Source: Crocinitomicaceae bacterium
GTDB lineage: Bacteria; Bacteroidota; Bacteroidia; Flavobacteriales_D; Crocinitomicaceae
DNA length: 7,841 nt
Direction: 5' to 3'
Assembly: GCA_030833265.1 (NCBI GenBank)
Contig: JAURHO010000075.1
Location: 1-7,841 of the forward strand
Shown here: positions 1 through 6,088 of the stretch, in pieces
Layout: every line of letters starts with the position of its first letter
Position numbering within the stretch: the stretch's first letter is position 1
The notes under the pieces: model-generated
What the model was told of the DNA's origin: nothing
Databases searched by the model: none
Seen by the model: the letters and a program-made list of their open reading frames with translations, nothing else
Translations under genes and position numbers: made by a program

Positions 1-832
1 AATCGACGAACTCGAGCAACAACGACCTCTCTTAGAAGAAGAAATCAAATTATTACTCATCCCGAAAGACCCTGAAGACGATAAAAACGCCATCTTAGAA
101 TTGCGTGCCGGAACGGGTGGCGATGAAGCCTGTATTTTTGTGGAAGATGTCTTTCGCATGTACACCATGTATTTCAAAAACATGGGCTGGAATTACGAAG
201 TCATCAACTCTTCAGAAGGATCTGTTAAAGGCTACAAAGAAATTGCAATGGAAATTACCGGCGCAGGCATTTACGGTTCTTTAAAATTTGAGTCGGGTGT
301 GCATCGTGTTCAACGCGTTCCTGAAACAGAATCTCAGGGTAGGGTGCACACATCTGCCATCACTGTTGCTGTTTTGCCAGAGGCAGAAGAAGTAGATTTC
401 GAACTTGACATGAACGATGTGCGCAAAGATACCTTTAGGGCATCCGGAGCAGGAGGTCAGCACATTAACAAAACCGAATCAGCTATTCGCCTCACGCACA
501 TTCCAACAGGTACGGTAGTGGAGTGTCAAGATGGCCGCTCTCAGCACAAAAACTTAGAAAAAGCCATTTCGGTTTTGCGTTCAAGACTCTATCAAATAGA
601 GCTAGATCGTGTTCACAACGAACGCGCCGCGCAAAGAAAGACGCTCGTTTCAACCGGAGACCGCTCTGCAAAAATCAGAACTTATAACTACCCACAAGGC
701 CGCATCACCGACCACCGCATCAATAAAACCATGTATAACTTGGGTGTTTTTATGAATGGCGATATTCAAGAAATGCTTGAAGCACTTAAAATGGCCGAGA
801 ATGCAGAAAAACTCAAAGGAGAAACCGCATGA
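1..832 (+). CDS. prfA: Peptide chain release factor 1 (RF1), 5'-truncated by window edge
   Basis: Class I release factor that reads UAA and UAG stop codons in the ribosomal A site and triggers hydrolysis of peptidyl-tRNA. The frame is open from base 2, so the window holds about 276 C-terminal residues of a protein usually near 360; roughly the first 80 residues lie upstream. The TTG at 101 is an internal leucine codon, not the start. The seen part has the LRAGTGGDEA segment of domain 2, the stop-codon reading motif in HRVQRVPETE (PxT form PET at 320-328, which marks RF1; RF2 has SPF), and the catalytic loop SGAGGQH with GGQ at 452-460, whose Gln is normally methylated by PrmC. The stop overlaps the pyrF start as ATGA, so the two genes are very likely co-transcribed and translationally coupled. 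Nothing is broken. Very confident. Confidence 0.97.
   Translation, partial: IDELEQQRPLLEEEIKLLLIPKDPEDDKNAILELRAGTGGDEACIFVEDVFRMYTMYFKNMGWNYEVINSSEGSVKGYKEIAMEITGAGIYGSLKFESGVHRVQRVPETESQGRVHTSAITVAVLPEAEEVDFELDMNDVRKDTFRASGAGGQHINKTESAIRLTHIPTGTVVECQDGRSQHKNLEKAISVLRSRLYQIELDRVHNERAAQRKTLVSTGDRSAKIRTYNYPQGRITDHRINKTMYNLGVFMNGDIQEMLEALKMAENAEKLKGETA
815..821 (+). promoter_or_regulatory. Shine-Dalgarno-like AAAGGAG before pyrF
   Basis: AAAGGAG lies inside the last codons of prfA, 7 bases upstream of the pyrF ATG. It supports the ATG at 829 as the pyrF start. It stands out because the other gene starts in this window have only AT-rich leaders, the usual situation in Bacteroidota; whether it is functionally used here is inference. 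Confidence 0.5.
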
Positions 833-1644
833 CAAAAGCTGAATTAATCGCACAAATTAAACTTAAATCATCGTTTTTATGCGTTGGACTCGATCCCGAT
901 TTAAGTAAAATGCCACCCCATCTTCTCGATGGCCCAGATCCTTTGTTTGAATTTTGCAAAGCGATCATCGATGCCACGCATCCGTATGCTGTTGCTTTTA
1001 AACCAAATACTGCATTTTTTGAATGCCACGGTGCTGCCGGTTGGGAAGCCCTCCAGAAAACAATTGCCTACATTCCAAAAGAATGCATGGTCATTGCCGA
1101 TGCCAAACGGGGCGATATCGGAAACACTTCTAGCTATTATGCAAAAACCTTTTTTGAACACATGAATGCCGATGCCGTAACGGTTGCACCATACATGGGT
1201 TCAGATTCTGTTTTGCCGTTTTTAGCTTTTGAAAATAAGTGGGTGGTATTATTGGCGCTCACTTCTAATGAAGGCGCCAAAGATTTCCAATTGGCACCTG
1301 AAAATAGCGTTCCGTTATACGAGCAGGTGCTCAGAAAATCAGCTGCTTGGGGTAGCTCAGAGCAATTGATGTATGTTGTCGGTGCAACTCGTGCTGAAGA
1401 TATTGCTAAAGTAAGAGCACTGGTTCCTGATTATTTCTTTTTGGTACCCGGCGTAGGCGCACAGGGTGGAGACCTTGATGAAGTCGTGAAATATGGCGCC
1501 AATTCAGAATTGGGTCTGCTTGTGAATTCGTCAAGGGCAATAATCTATGCCTCTAATGGTGAAGATTTTGCGGTTGCCGCCAAAAAAGAAGCGCTGAACA
1601 TACAAAACCAAATGGCCGTGCATATTCAGCGCCTCGCGTTGTAA
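829..1644 (+). CDS. pyrF: Orotidine 5'-phosphate decarboxylase, type 2
   Basis: Cytosolic enzyme that decarboxylates OMP to UMP, the last step of de novo pyrimidine synthesis. The 271-residue length fits the longer type-2 PyrF subfamily found in Bacteroidota and actinobacteria rather than the roughly 230-residue E. coli type. Visible motifs: FLCVGLDPD (residues 16-24), the substrate-contacting AFKPN (56-60), the catalytic DxKxxD signature in ADAKRGDIGNT with Asp91, Lys93 and Asp96, the phosphate-binding LVPGVGAQGGD (205-215), and NSSRAIIY (233-240), whose Arg is expected to bind phosphate. The start ATG overlaps the prfA stop (ATGA) and has an AAAGGAG upstream. It probably shares a transcript with prfA; no separate promoter is evident. 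The stop is 8 bases from the stop of the convergent small lipoprotein gene. Very confident. Confidence 0.97.
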   Translation: MTKAELIAQIKLKSSFLCVGLDPDLSKMPPHLLDGPDPLFEFCKAIIDATHPYAVAFKPNTAFFECHGAAGWEALQKTIAYIPKECMVIADAKRGDIGNTSSYYAKTFFEHMNADAVTVAPYMGSDSVLPFLAFENKWVVLLALTSNEGAKDFQLAPENSVPLYEQVLRKSAAWGSSEQLMYVVGATRAEDIAKVRALVPDYFFLVPGVGAQGGDLDEVVKYGANSELGLLVNSSRAIIYASNGEDFAVAAKKEALNIQNQMAVHIQRLAL

Positions 1645-1652
1645 ATTTGTAC

Positions 1653-1796
1653 TTATCTTGTAGCTAGATCCGCGTTTTGTTCAGTTTGTTGAACGCTTCC
1701 GTAGGCATCGCAGCTTGCTTTACGACCTGCGCCGCATGAAGCTAAGAACAATACAGCAAAAAGTGCTGCTAGGATAAAAGTTGATTTTGATTTCAT
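1653..1796 (-). CDS. Small 47-residue lipoprotein of unknown function
   Basis: An ORF of 47 codons from ATG (1794-1796) to TAA (1653-1655). Residues 1-20 form a textbook lipoprotein signal peptide: basic start MKSKS, hydrophobic core FILAALFAVLFLA, then the lipobox LASC with Cys21 as the lipidation site. The mature part is only 27 residues, begins CGAGRKASCDAYGS, has a second Cys at 29 and ends in a polar QQTEQNADLATR tail. The protein should be exported by Sec, lipidated and held in the membrane facing the periplasm; I see no acidic surface-export signal right after the Cys. It is convergent with pyrF (8 bases between stops) and divergent from the Omp85-like gene. A promoter-like pair lies upstream. 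Function unknown. My recollection that short flavobacterial lipoproteins with a CDAYG segment exist elsewhere is unverified. Coding status is inferred from the signal peptide and lipobox. Confidence 0.8.
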   Translation of the reverse strand: MKSKSTFILAALFAVLFLASCGAGRKASCDAYGSVQQTEQNADLATR

Positions 1797-1886
1797 GGTG
1801 CTTGTTTTGTTGTTGTTGACTCCTTTAACGGAAGTGATTTTACAAAGTTACAATTTTTACAAAATTAGATCGTTTTAAGTTGTTCA
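1797..1886. other. 90-base divergent intergenic region
   Basis: AT-rich spacer between the small lipoprotein gene (leftward) and the Omp85-like gene (rightward). It contains TTACAA three times at 1840-1845, 1848-1853 and 1857-1862 (spacing 8 and 9 bases), overlapping the two -7 boxes for the leftward gene. I find no good TAnnTTTG box on the plus strand, so how the rightward gene is transcribed is unclear from the sequence. Confidence 0.6.
1843..1850 (-). promoter_or_regulatory. Second TAnnTTTG -7 box upstream of small lipoprotein
   Basis: Read on the minus strand, 1850 to 1843 is TAACTTTG, a perfect match to the Bacteroidota -7 consensus TAnnTTTG. It lies 46 bases from the lipoprotein start codon. 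No TTG occurs at the expected distance upstream, so it is weaker than the box pair at 1860-1887. Confidence 0.35.
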
Positions 1887-1887
1887 A
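1860..1887 (-). promoter_or_regulatory. Bacteroidota-type promoter for the small lipoprotein gene
   Basis: On the minus strand TTG (1887-1885), 17 bases, then TAATTTTG (1867-1860) matches the TTG-N17-TAnnTTTG arrangement described for Bacteroidota housekeeping promoters. Transcription would start near 1853, giving a leader of roughly 55-60 bases. The -33 element overlaps the ATG of the divergent outer-membrane protein gene (1887-1889). Confidence 0.5.
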
Positions 1888-3500
1888 TGAGCCTGCAGTT
1901 TCGAATTTTATGGACATTTTTTTTCGGCGTTCAATTGTTCGTAAATGCGCAGCAGATATTTCTTTATCCCGAAGATTTCCCGCCAGAATTAAAAAAACGC
2001 TGTCAGCGCTATGCCAAACAAGTTGCGCCTCAAAATTGGCTACTCTTGCAAAACCAATTACAACTCGAGGCATATAGTTTAGGGTATTTTTTGTTTGAAT
2101 CAAGTATTGCTCAGCATAACGATTCTCTTTTTGAAATGAGTTTAGATGCTGGGCCTCGTTTTGAAGCCATAGAACTTATAAGTAATGAAAACACTCAGGT
2201 CTTGAAGCCAAGTGCTTTTGAGTCTGTGGTGAAAGACAGTTTAGCGATTTACCTCGATCATGGTTATCCTTTTGTGAAGCTTACGCTCGAAGCCATCTCT
2301 GCCAACAAACCTCAGTTTAAGTTGCAAATAGACAAAGGACCGCACATTCTATTTGGGAATATTGTTGTGAAACCAGAAGGAATTATTCAGGCTAAGGTAC
2401 TCGGTCAATTGCTTCAGATTGAAGCGGGTAAAGATTTTTCTATCAAGCAACTCGAGCAAATTCGCACGAAATTGGCATTGCAACCAGAGATCAAATTACT
2501 CAGAGATCCAGAATGGTTGGTGCAAGATAACAGTGCAAGTGTTTTTATCTATTTAGAACGTGTAAAATCAAGTTCAGCAACCGGTATGCTTGGTTTACAA
2601 CCTGATCCGCTCACTCAAAAAAATGCATTAGTCGGTGAAATGCAACTTAGCTTACAAAACGCTTGGCAAAAGAATGAAAAATTCTATTTGAATTGGCGCA
2701 GCATCGCCCCTCAAGTACAAATGTTGCAAACGCAACTAAGTTGGCCTTATATTGCTGGTTCAGCATACGGCCTAACTTCAGGTCTCAAAATGTATAAAAG
2801 AGACACTACGTTTCTGGAGTTTAAATCACAAATAGGCGTGCAATTCCAACTGCCCAGAGCATGGCAAATCCAAGGAATTCTTGATTTTTGGCGTTCTAAT
2901 AATTTATCGACTGGGCAATTAAACCAAGTGGCTAACTTTAGAAATATTTCCTACGGTTTAGGCTTGCAAAGAAAGACACTCAACAATCTCTTTAATCCGA
3001 CTAAAGGGCAGGTGTTTGCAGGGCAATTTCTTGTGGGTACTAAAAAAGTAACGGCCGCGCATTTTACCTGGCGCCTAGAATTACAACAGCAACAATTCAT
3101 CCCCCTCGCAAAAAGACATACTTTATTAGTGCAACAACAATTCTGTCATATCGCTTCTGATTCGCTTTTTCGCAATGAACTTTATCGATTTGGTGGCTTA
3201 GATCGGATGCGTGGCTTTAATGAAGAAGCCTTTTTTGCTTCTACTTATGCGTTTGCTGGACTAGAATATCGCTTTATTCTTGACGAATTTGCTTACGCGG
3301 CTGTATTCACGGATTGGGCTGCCATTAATAACCACACCACAGCTTTACCCACTGCATTTGTTAGTGCCGTTGGCATAGGACTTTCACTAGGGTCTGAGAA
3401 AGGGAGTTTCAAACTCAATTATGCTTTAGGATCTTATCTTGGACAACCTTATCAGCTCAATGCCGGAAAAATACATTTAGCCTACATTTCTTATTTTTAA
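1887..3500 (+). CDS. BamA/TamA-family (Omp85-like) outer-membrane beta-barrel protein
   Basis: 537 residues. Residues 1-21 form a Sec signal peptide (hydrophobic core ILWTFFFGVQLFV, likely cleavage after NA before QQ). The periplasmic part, about 85-225, shows two POTRA-like units, the second starting around DKGPHILFGNIVV (149-161). A roughly 300-residue C-terminal region follows with alternating barrel-type strands. It carries the Omp85 hallmark RGF at 442-444, within GGLDRMRGFNEEAF, and ends in phenylalanine (ISYF), typical of outer-membrane barrels recognised by the Bam complex. With two POTRAs it is shorter than true BamA (five), so it is better called a BamA/TamA-family protein; a role in inserting or moving proteins or lipids at the outer membrane is inference. 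The start is fixed by an in-frame TAG at 1866-1868 and by the signal peptide. It is followed after 2 bases by rdgB. Confidence 0.88.
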   Translation: MSLQFRILWTFFFGVQLFVNAQQIFLYPEDFPPELKKRCQRYAKQVAPQNWLLLQNQLQLEAYSLGYFLFESSIAQHNDSLFEMSLDAGPRFEAIELISNENTQVLKPSAFESVVKDSLAIYLDHGYPFVKLTLEAISANKPQFKLQIDKGPHILFGNIVVKPEGIIQAKVLGQLLQIEAGKDFSIKQLEQIRTKLALQPEIKLLRDPEWLVQDNSASVFIYLERVKSSSATGMLGLQPDPLTQKNALVGEMQLSLQNAWQKNEKFYLNWRSIAPQVQMLQTQLSWPYIAGSAYGLTSGLKMYKRDTTFLEFKSQIGVQFQLPRAWQIQGILDFWRSNNLSTGQLNQVANFRNISYGLGLQRKTLNNLFNPTKGQVFAGQFLVGTKKVTAAHFTWRLELQQQQFIPLAKRHTLLVQQQFCHIASDSLFRNELYRFGGLDRMRGFNEEAFFASTYAFAGLEYRFILDEFAYAAVFTDWAAINNHTTALPTAFVSAVGIGLSLGSEKGSFKLNYALGSYLGQPYQLNAGKIHLAYISYF

Positions 3501-3502
3501 GC

Positions 3503-4078
3503 ATGAAAATCATTTTTGCCAGTCAGAATCAAAAGAAAACGGAAGAAATTCGCTCTTTGCTCCCTAAAGGATTTATACTAGAGAATCTACTTGATTTAAA
3601 TATTGAGGATGACATCCCGGAAAACGAACCAACTATTGAAGGCAACTCAGCTTTCAAAGCGCGGTGGGTTTTTCAAAAGTTTGGGCTTCCTTGTTTTGCC
3701 GACGATACTGGATTGGAGGTTTTGGCATTAAACGGGGAACCAGGTGTGCATTCGGCCCGCTATGCAGGTGCTGCACGCTCAGATCAGGCCAATATGGATC
3801 TATTGCAATTGAATTTAAAAGATAAAGCAGATCGGAGCGCACAATTCAAAACGGTCATTACTTATTGCGATCAAGACCAAGAGCTACAGTTTACAGGCAT
3901 TGTAAGCGGCAGAATTTCTGAAGAAGCGAAAGGTGAGCACGGCTTTGGCTACGACCCCATTTTTGAACCGGAAGGCCTTGAACGAACCTTTGCAGAAATG
4001 GATTTAGCAGAAAAAAACAACTACAGCCACCGTGCGCGTGCTTTAGCGCAATTACTCAGTTTTCTAAAAAAAATGTAA
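3503..4078 (+). CDS. rdgB: dITP/XTP pyrophosphatase (RdgB/HAM1 family)
   Basis: 191 residues, the usual length of the family. It hydrolyses non-canonical purine nucleoside triphosphates (dITP, ITP, XTP) to the monophosphate and pyrophosphate, keeping deaminated bases out of DNA and RNA. Visible motifs: the N-terminal nucleotide-binding segment FASQNQKKTEEI (5-16), EGNSAFKA (46-53), the metal-binding ADDTGLEV (66-73), GEPGVHSARYAG (78-89), GFGYDPIF (147-154) and the base-recognition SHRARA (175-180). All key segments are intact. The ATG lies 2 bases after the stop of the Omp85-like gene, with no promoter or Shine-Dalgarno sequence of its own, so expression as a two-gene operon with translational reinitiation is likely. 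Its stop is separated from the convergent folB stop by a single base. Confidence 0.96.
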   Translation: MKIIFASQNQKKTEEIRSLLPKGFILENLLDLNIEDDIPENEPTIEGNSAFKARWVFQKFGLPCFADDTGLEVLALNGEPGVHSARYAGAARSDQANMDLLQLNLKDKADRSAQFKTVITYCDQDQELQFTGIVSGRISEEAKGEHGFGYDPIFEPEGLERTFAEMDLAEKNNYSHRARALAQLLSFLKKM

Positions 4079-4079
4079 G

Positions 4080-4454
4080 TTAGCTCAGGAAGTCTGAAGC
4101 TTTAGACTTAATGATGATGGCTACATTTTCAACATCGCCATTAATGGGTGGGCAAATTTTAGTGATTTTGACTTTCAACTTTTCAATAGCCTTTAATTCT
4201 TGAAAAATACGCCGACTAATGCGGTGCCCAACATTTTCGATGAGCTTTGATCTTATGGCCATTTCTTCTGAGACAATTCTATTGACGTCAACGTAATCGA
4301 CGGTTTGCGTTAAATCATCAGTGAGTGCTGCGCTCGTGAAGTCAGTGGTTAAGGAAACATCAACGATGTAATGCCCGCCTATACGCCCTTCCTCATCTAA
4401 ACAGCCGTGATAAGCGTAAAGTTGAATGCCGTTAACTTCAATTTGCTGCTTCAT
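4080..4454 (-). CDS. folB: Dihydroneopterin aldolase
   Basis: Folate-pathway enzyme that cleaves 7,8-dihydroneopterin to 6-hydroxymethyl-7,8-dihydropterin and glycolaldehyde. From the ATG at 4452-4454 the protein has 124 residues, typical of this small octameric T-fold enzyme. Visible motifs: the N-terminal QLYAYHGCLDEE (11-22), the TVDYVDV segment (51-57), the pterin-anchoring Glu73 in KLIENVG, and catalytic Lys99 in KITKICPP. A TTG at 4467-4469 would add five residues (MNALS), but the ATG gives an N-terminus like those of relatives (MKQQIEVNGI). The gene start overlaps the end of gltX by 17 bases, implying one transcript from the gltX promoter and coupled translation. No other folate genes are in view. 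Confidence 0.95.
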   Translation of the reverse strand: MKQQIEVNGIQLYAYHGCLDEEGRIGGHYIVDVSLTTDFTSAALTDDLTQTVDYVDVNRIVSEEMAIRSKLIENVGHRISRRIFQELKAIEKLKVKITKICPPINGDVENVAIIIKSKASDFLS

Positions 4455-5973
4455 TGACAATGCGTTCAATTGCTATGATACCGAGCTCCATTCTTGCAAG
4501 TACTTCTTCTTTTCCTAAGAACGAAGAAACTTCAAACATACCAGGACCTGCGCCAACACCTGTAATGGTGAGGCGATAAGGAAGGAGGACCGCTCCGATT
4601 CCGAGTTGTTTGGCTTCTAGGAAGGATTTAAATGCGTGTTCAATGTTTGCTGCCGAAAAATCAGAGAGCGTACTTATGATTTCTTTCCATTCTTGCATGA
4701 AAGCAAATGTTTCTGCTTTCCATTTTTTGCGAATGGTATCTGCATCAAAATTAACAGGACGTTCAATGAGGTAGGCACCTTCTGTCAGGATGTCCTGCGC
4801 AAAAGTAGCGCGTTCTTTCATGAGGCCACAGATGATAGCTAAGCGCTCTGGTGCTATATTGAGCTCGTTCTGAGCCAAGAGCATTTGTGCCAGTTCTTCA
4901 TCAGTGAGTGCGCGCAAATATTGTTGTTGGAACCATTTGGTTTTGTTGGGGTCAAATTTGGCTCCGGCTTTACTGACGCGTTCGAGTGAAAAAGCCTCGA
5001 CCAATTCATCGAGTGTAAATAATTCTTGGGTGGTGCCAGGGTTCCAGCCAAGAAGGGCTAGCATATTGATAAATGCGTTTGGTAAATAACCATTTTCGCG
5101 GTAGCCTGAATATAGTTCGCCCTCTGAGGTTGTCCAGTTGGTTGGAAATACAGGAAAACCTAGACGATCACCATCGCGCTTAGAAAGCTTGCCGTTTCCG
5201 TCAGGACGCAATAATAATGGAAGGTGCGCAAACTCTGGGCAGTCCCAGCCAAAGGCTTGATAAAGTAAAATATGCAAAGGTGCGGAAGGCAACCATTCTT
5301 CGCCACGAATAACATGGCTAATAGCCATGGTGTGGTCATCTACAATGTTGGCAAGGTGGTAGGTAGGCATACCATCACTCTTGAAAAGTACTTTGTCATC
5401 GAGGTTGTTCGTGTTAACCACGACCCAGCCTCTGATGAGGTCATGAAAACGCACATCTTGATTGCGCGGCATTTTCATACGGATAACGTAAGGTTCGTTG
5501 GCAGCCAAAAGTTGTTCAACTTCCGATTTTGGAAGCGTCAGTGAATTGCGCATGCTGCTGCGCGTCACGCTGTTGTATTGCCAGTTTGGCATGCCCATAT
5601 TTTTAGCTTGGTCACGCATGCGATCAAGATCTTCGGCGGTATCAAAAGCATAGTAAGCTTTGTCCTCAGCTACAAGTTGCTCGGCATATGGTCTGTACAT
5701 TTCTTTGCGCTCTGACTGCACATATGGGCCGTAATCGCCGCCCAAACCAGGCCCTTCAGTGGGCATGATTCCGCACCAAGAAAGGGCGTCCATGATATAA
5801 TCTTGAGCACCAGGTACAAATCTAGTTTGATCTGTATCTTCTATACGAATTAAAAAGGTGCCATTGTGTTTCTTGGCAAATAAGTAATTGTATAATGCGG
5901 TGCGCACACCACCCATGTGTAGGGGGCCTGTAGGAGAAGGCGCAAAGCGAACGCGAACTGGAGTTGTAGCCAT
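4438..5973 (-). CDS. gltX: Glutamyl-tRNA synthetase
   Basis: Class Ic aminoacyl-tRNA synthetase that charges tRNA-Glu with glutamate in the cytosol. The protein is 511 residues from the ATG at 5971-5973, giving the N-terminus MATTPVRVRFAPSPTG. Visible motifs: the HIGH-type signature PLHMGG (17-22), IEDTDQTR (44-51), the substrate-pocket VIRGEEWLPS (221-230), and the KMSKS-type signature in GKLSKRDGDR (KLSKR at 262-266), followed by the helical anticodon-binding domain. Length and the DGYP-less APSPTG opening fit a bacterial GluRS rather than GlnRS. An in-frame ATG at 6018 would add 15 residues, but it lies inside the -33 element of the promoter, upstream of the expected transcript start, so the shorter form is preferred. 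First gene of a gltX-folB operon; its 3' end overlaps folB by 17 bases. Confidence 0.96.
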   Translation of the reverse strand: MATTPVRVRFAPSPTGPLHMGGVRTALYNYLFAKKHNGTFLIRIEDTDQTRFVPGAQDYIMDALSWCGIMPTEGPGLGGDYGPYVQSERKEMYRPYAEQLVAEDKAYYAFDTAEDLDRMRDQAKNMGMPNWQYNSVTRSSMRNSLTLPKSEVEQLLAANEPYVIRMKMPRNQDVRFHDLIRGWVVVNTNNLDDKVLFKSDGMPTYHLANIVDDHTMAISHVIRGEEWLPSAPLHILLYQAFGWDCPEFAHLPLLLRPDGNGKLSKRDGDRLGFPVFPTNWTTSEGELYSGYRENGYLPNAFINMLALLGWNPGTTQELFTLDELVEAFSLERVSKAGAKFDPNKTKWFQQQYLRALTDEELAQMLLAQNELNIAPERLAIICGLMKERATFAQDILTEGAYLIERPVNFDADTIRKKWKAETFAFMQEWKEIISTLSDFSAANIEHAFKSFLEAKQLGIGAVLLPYRLTITGVGAGPGMFEVSSFLGKEEVLARMELGIIAIERIVNEAAN

Positions 5974-5990
5974 AATATATAAATAGGTTG

Positions 5991-6018
5991 CAAAGATAGT
6001 AAATTGAAAAAGAATCAA
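5991..6018 (-). promoter_or_regulatory. Bacteroidota-type promoter for gltX-folB
   Basis: On the minus strand TTG (6018-6016), a 17-base spacer, then TATCTTTG (5998-5991): a full match to the TTG-N17-TAnnTTTG layout. The expected transcription start, about 5-7 bases beyond the -7 box, leaves a short leader of roughly 11-13 AT-rich bases before the ATG at 5973 and excludes the upstream in-frame ATG at 6018. Confidence 0.7.
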
Positions 6019-6052
6019 GTCAGGAATTGACCTCTGTCATGTTTACAATCAT

Positions 6053-6088
6053 TGACATTTTAGAACTTTGAGTAAAAATAAAATGTCA
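6053..6088. repeat. Perfect 10-base inverted repeat at the start of the coiled-coil gene
   Basis: TGACATTTTA (6053-6062) and TAAAATGTCA (6079-6088) are exact reverse complements separated by 16 bases. The right arm ends on the A of the ATG at 6088-6090. A further TGTCA copy sits at 6035-6039. The centre-to-centre distance of the arms is 26 bases. It could be an operator for a dimeric regulator or a weak, AT-rich RNA hairpin over the translation start; neither is shown. Confidence 0.6.
6063..6069 (+). promoter_or_regulatory. Possible weak -7 element for the coiled-coil gene
   Basis: GAACTTTG at 6063-6070 matches TAnnTTTG except for the first base and lies between the inverted-repeat arms, 17 bases before the ATG. 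No TTG at 17-23 bases upstream was convincing. If it is the promoter, a regulator bound to the inverted repeat would cover it. Confidence 0.25.

Noticed and set aside
101..103. TTG at 101 as the prfA start.
   Set aside because: The frame is open and RF1-like upstream to base 2, and TTG encodes the Leu in the conserved LRAGTGG segment.
1680..1695. GTTCA-GTTTGT-TGAAC hairpin just after pyrF, considered as a terminator.
   Set aside because: It has only five pairs and no T-run on either strand, and it lies within the small lipoprotein coding sequence.
1840..2103. 87-codon minus-strand open frame opposite the start of the Omp85-like gene.
   Set aside because: It is antisense to a clear signal peptide and N-terminal domain, has no recognisable features, and runs through the promoter region of the small lipoprotein gene.
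4066..4101. Imperfect hairpin AGCTCAG-GAAGT-CTGAAGCT (4082-4101) with an A8 run (4066-4073) near the rdgB/folB junction, a possible terminator for folB.
   Set aside because: The stem has a bulge and the T-run on the minus strand begins 8 bases after the stem, too far for a normal intrinsic terminator. The hairpin lies in coding sequence.
4467..4469. TTG as the folB start, adding five residues.
   Set aside because: The ATG at 4452-4454 gives a family-typical N-terminus, and TTG has no supporting ribosome-binding site.
5272..5544. 90-codon plus-strand open frame inside gltX.
   Set aside because: It is fully antisense to the conserved catalytic region of glutamyl-tRNA synthetase; no domain or export signal is visible.
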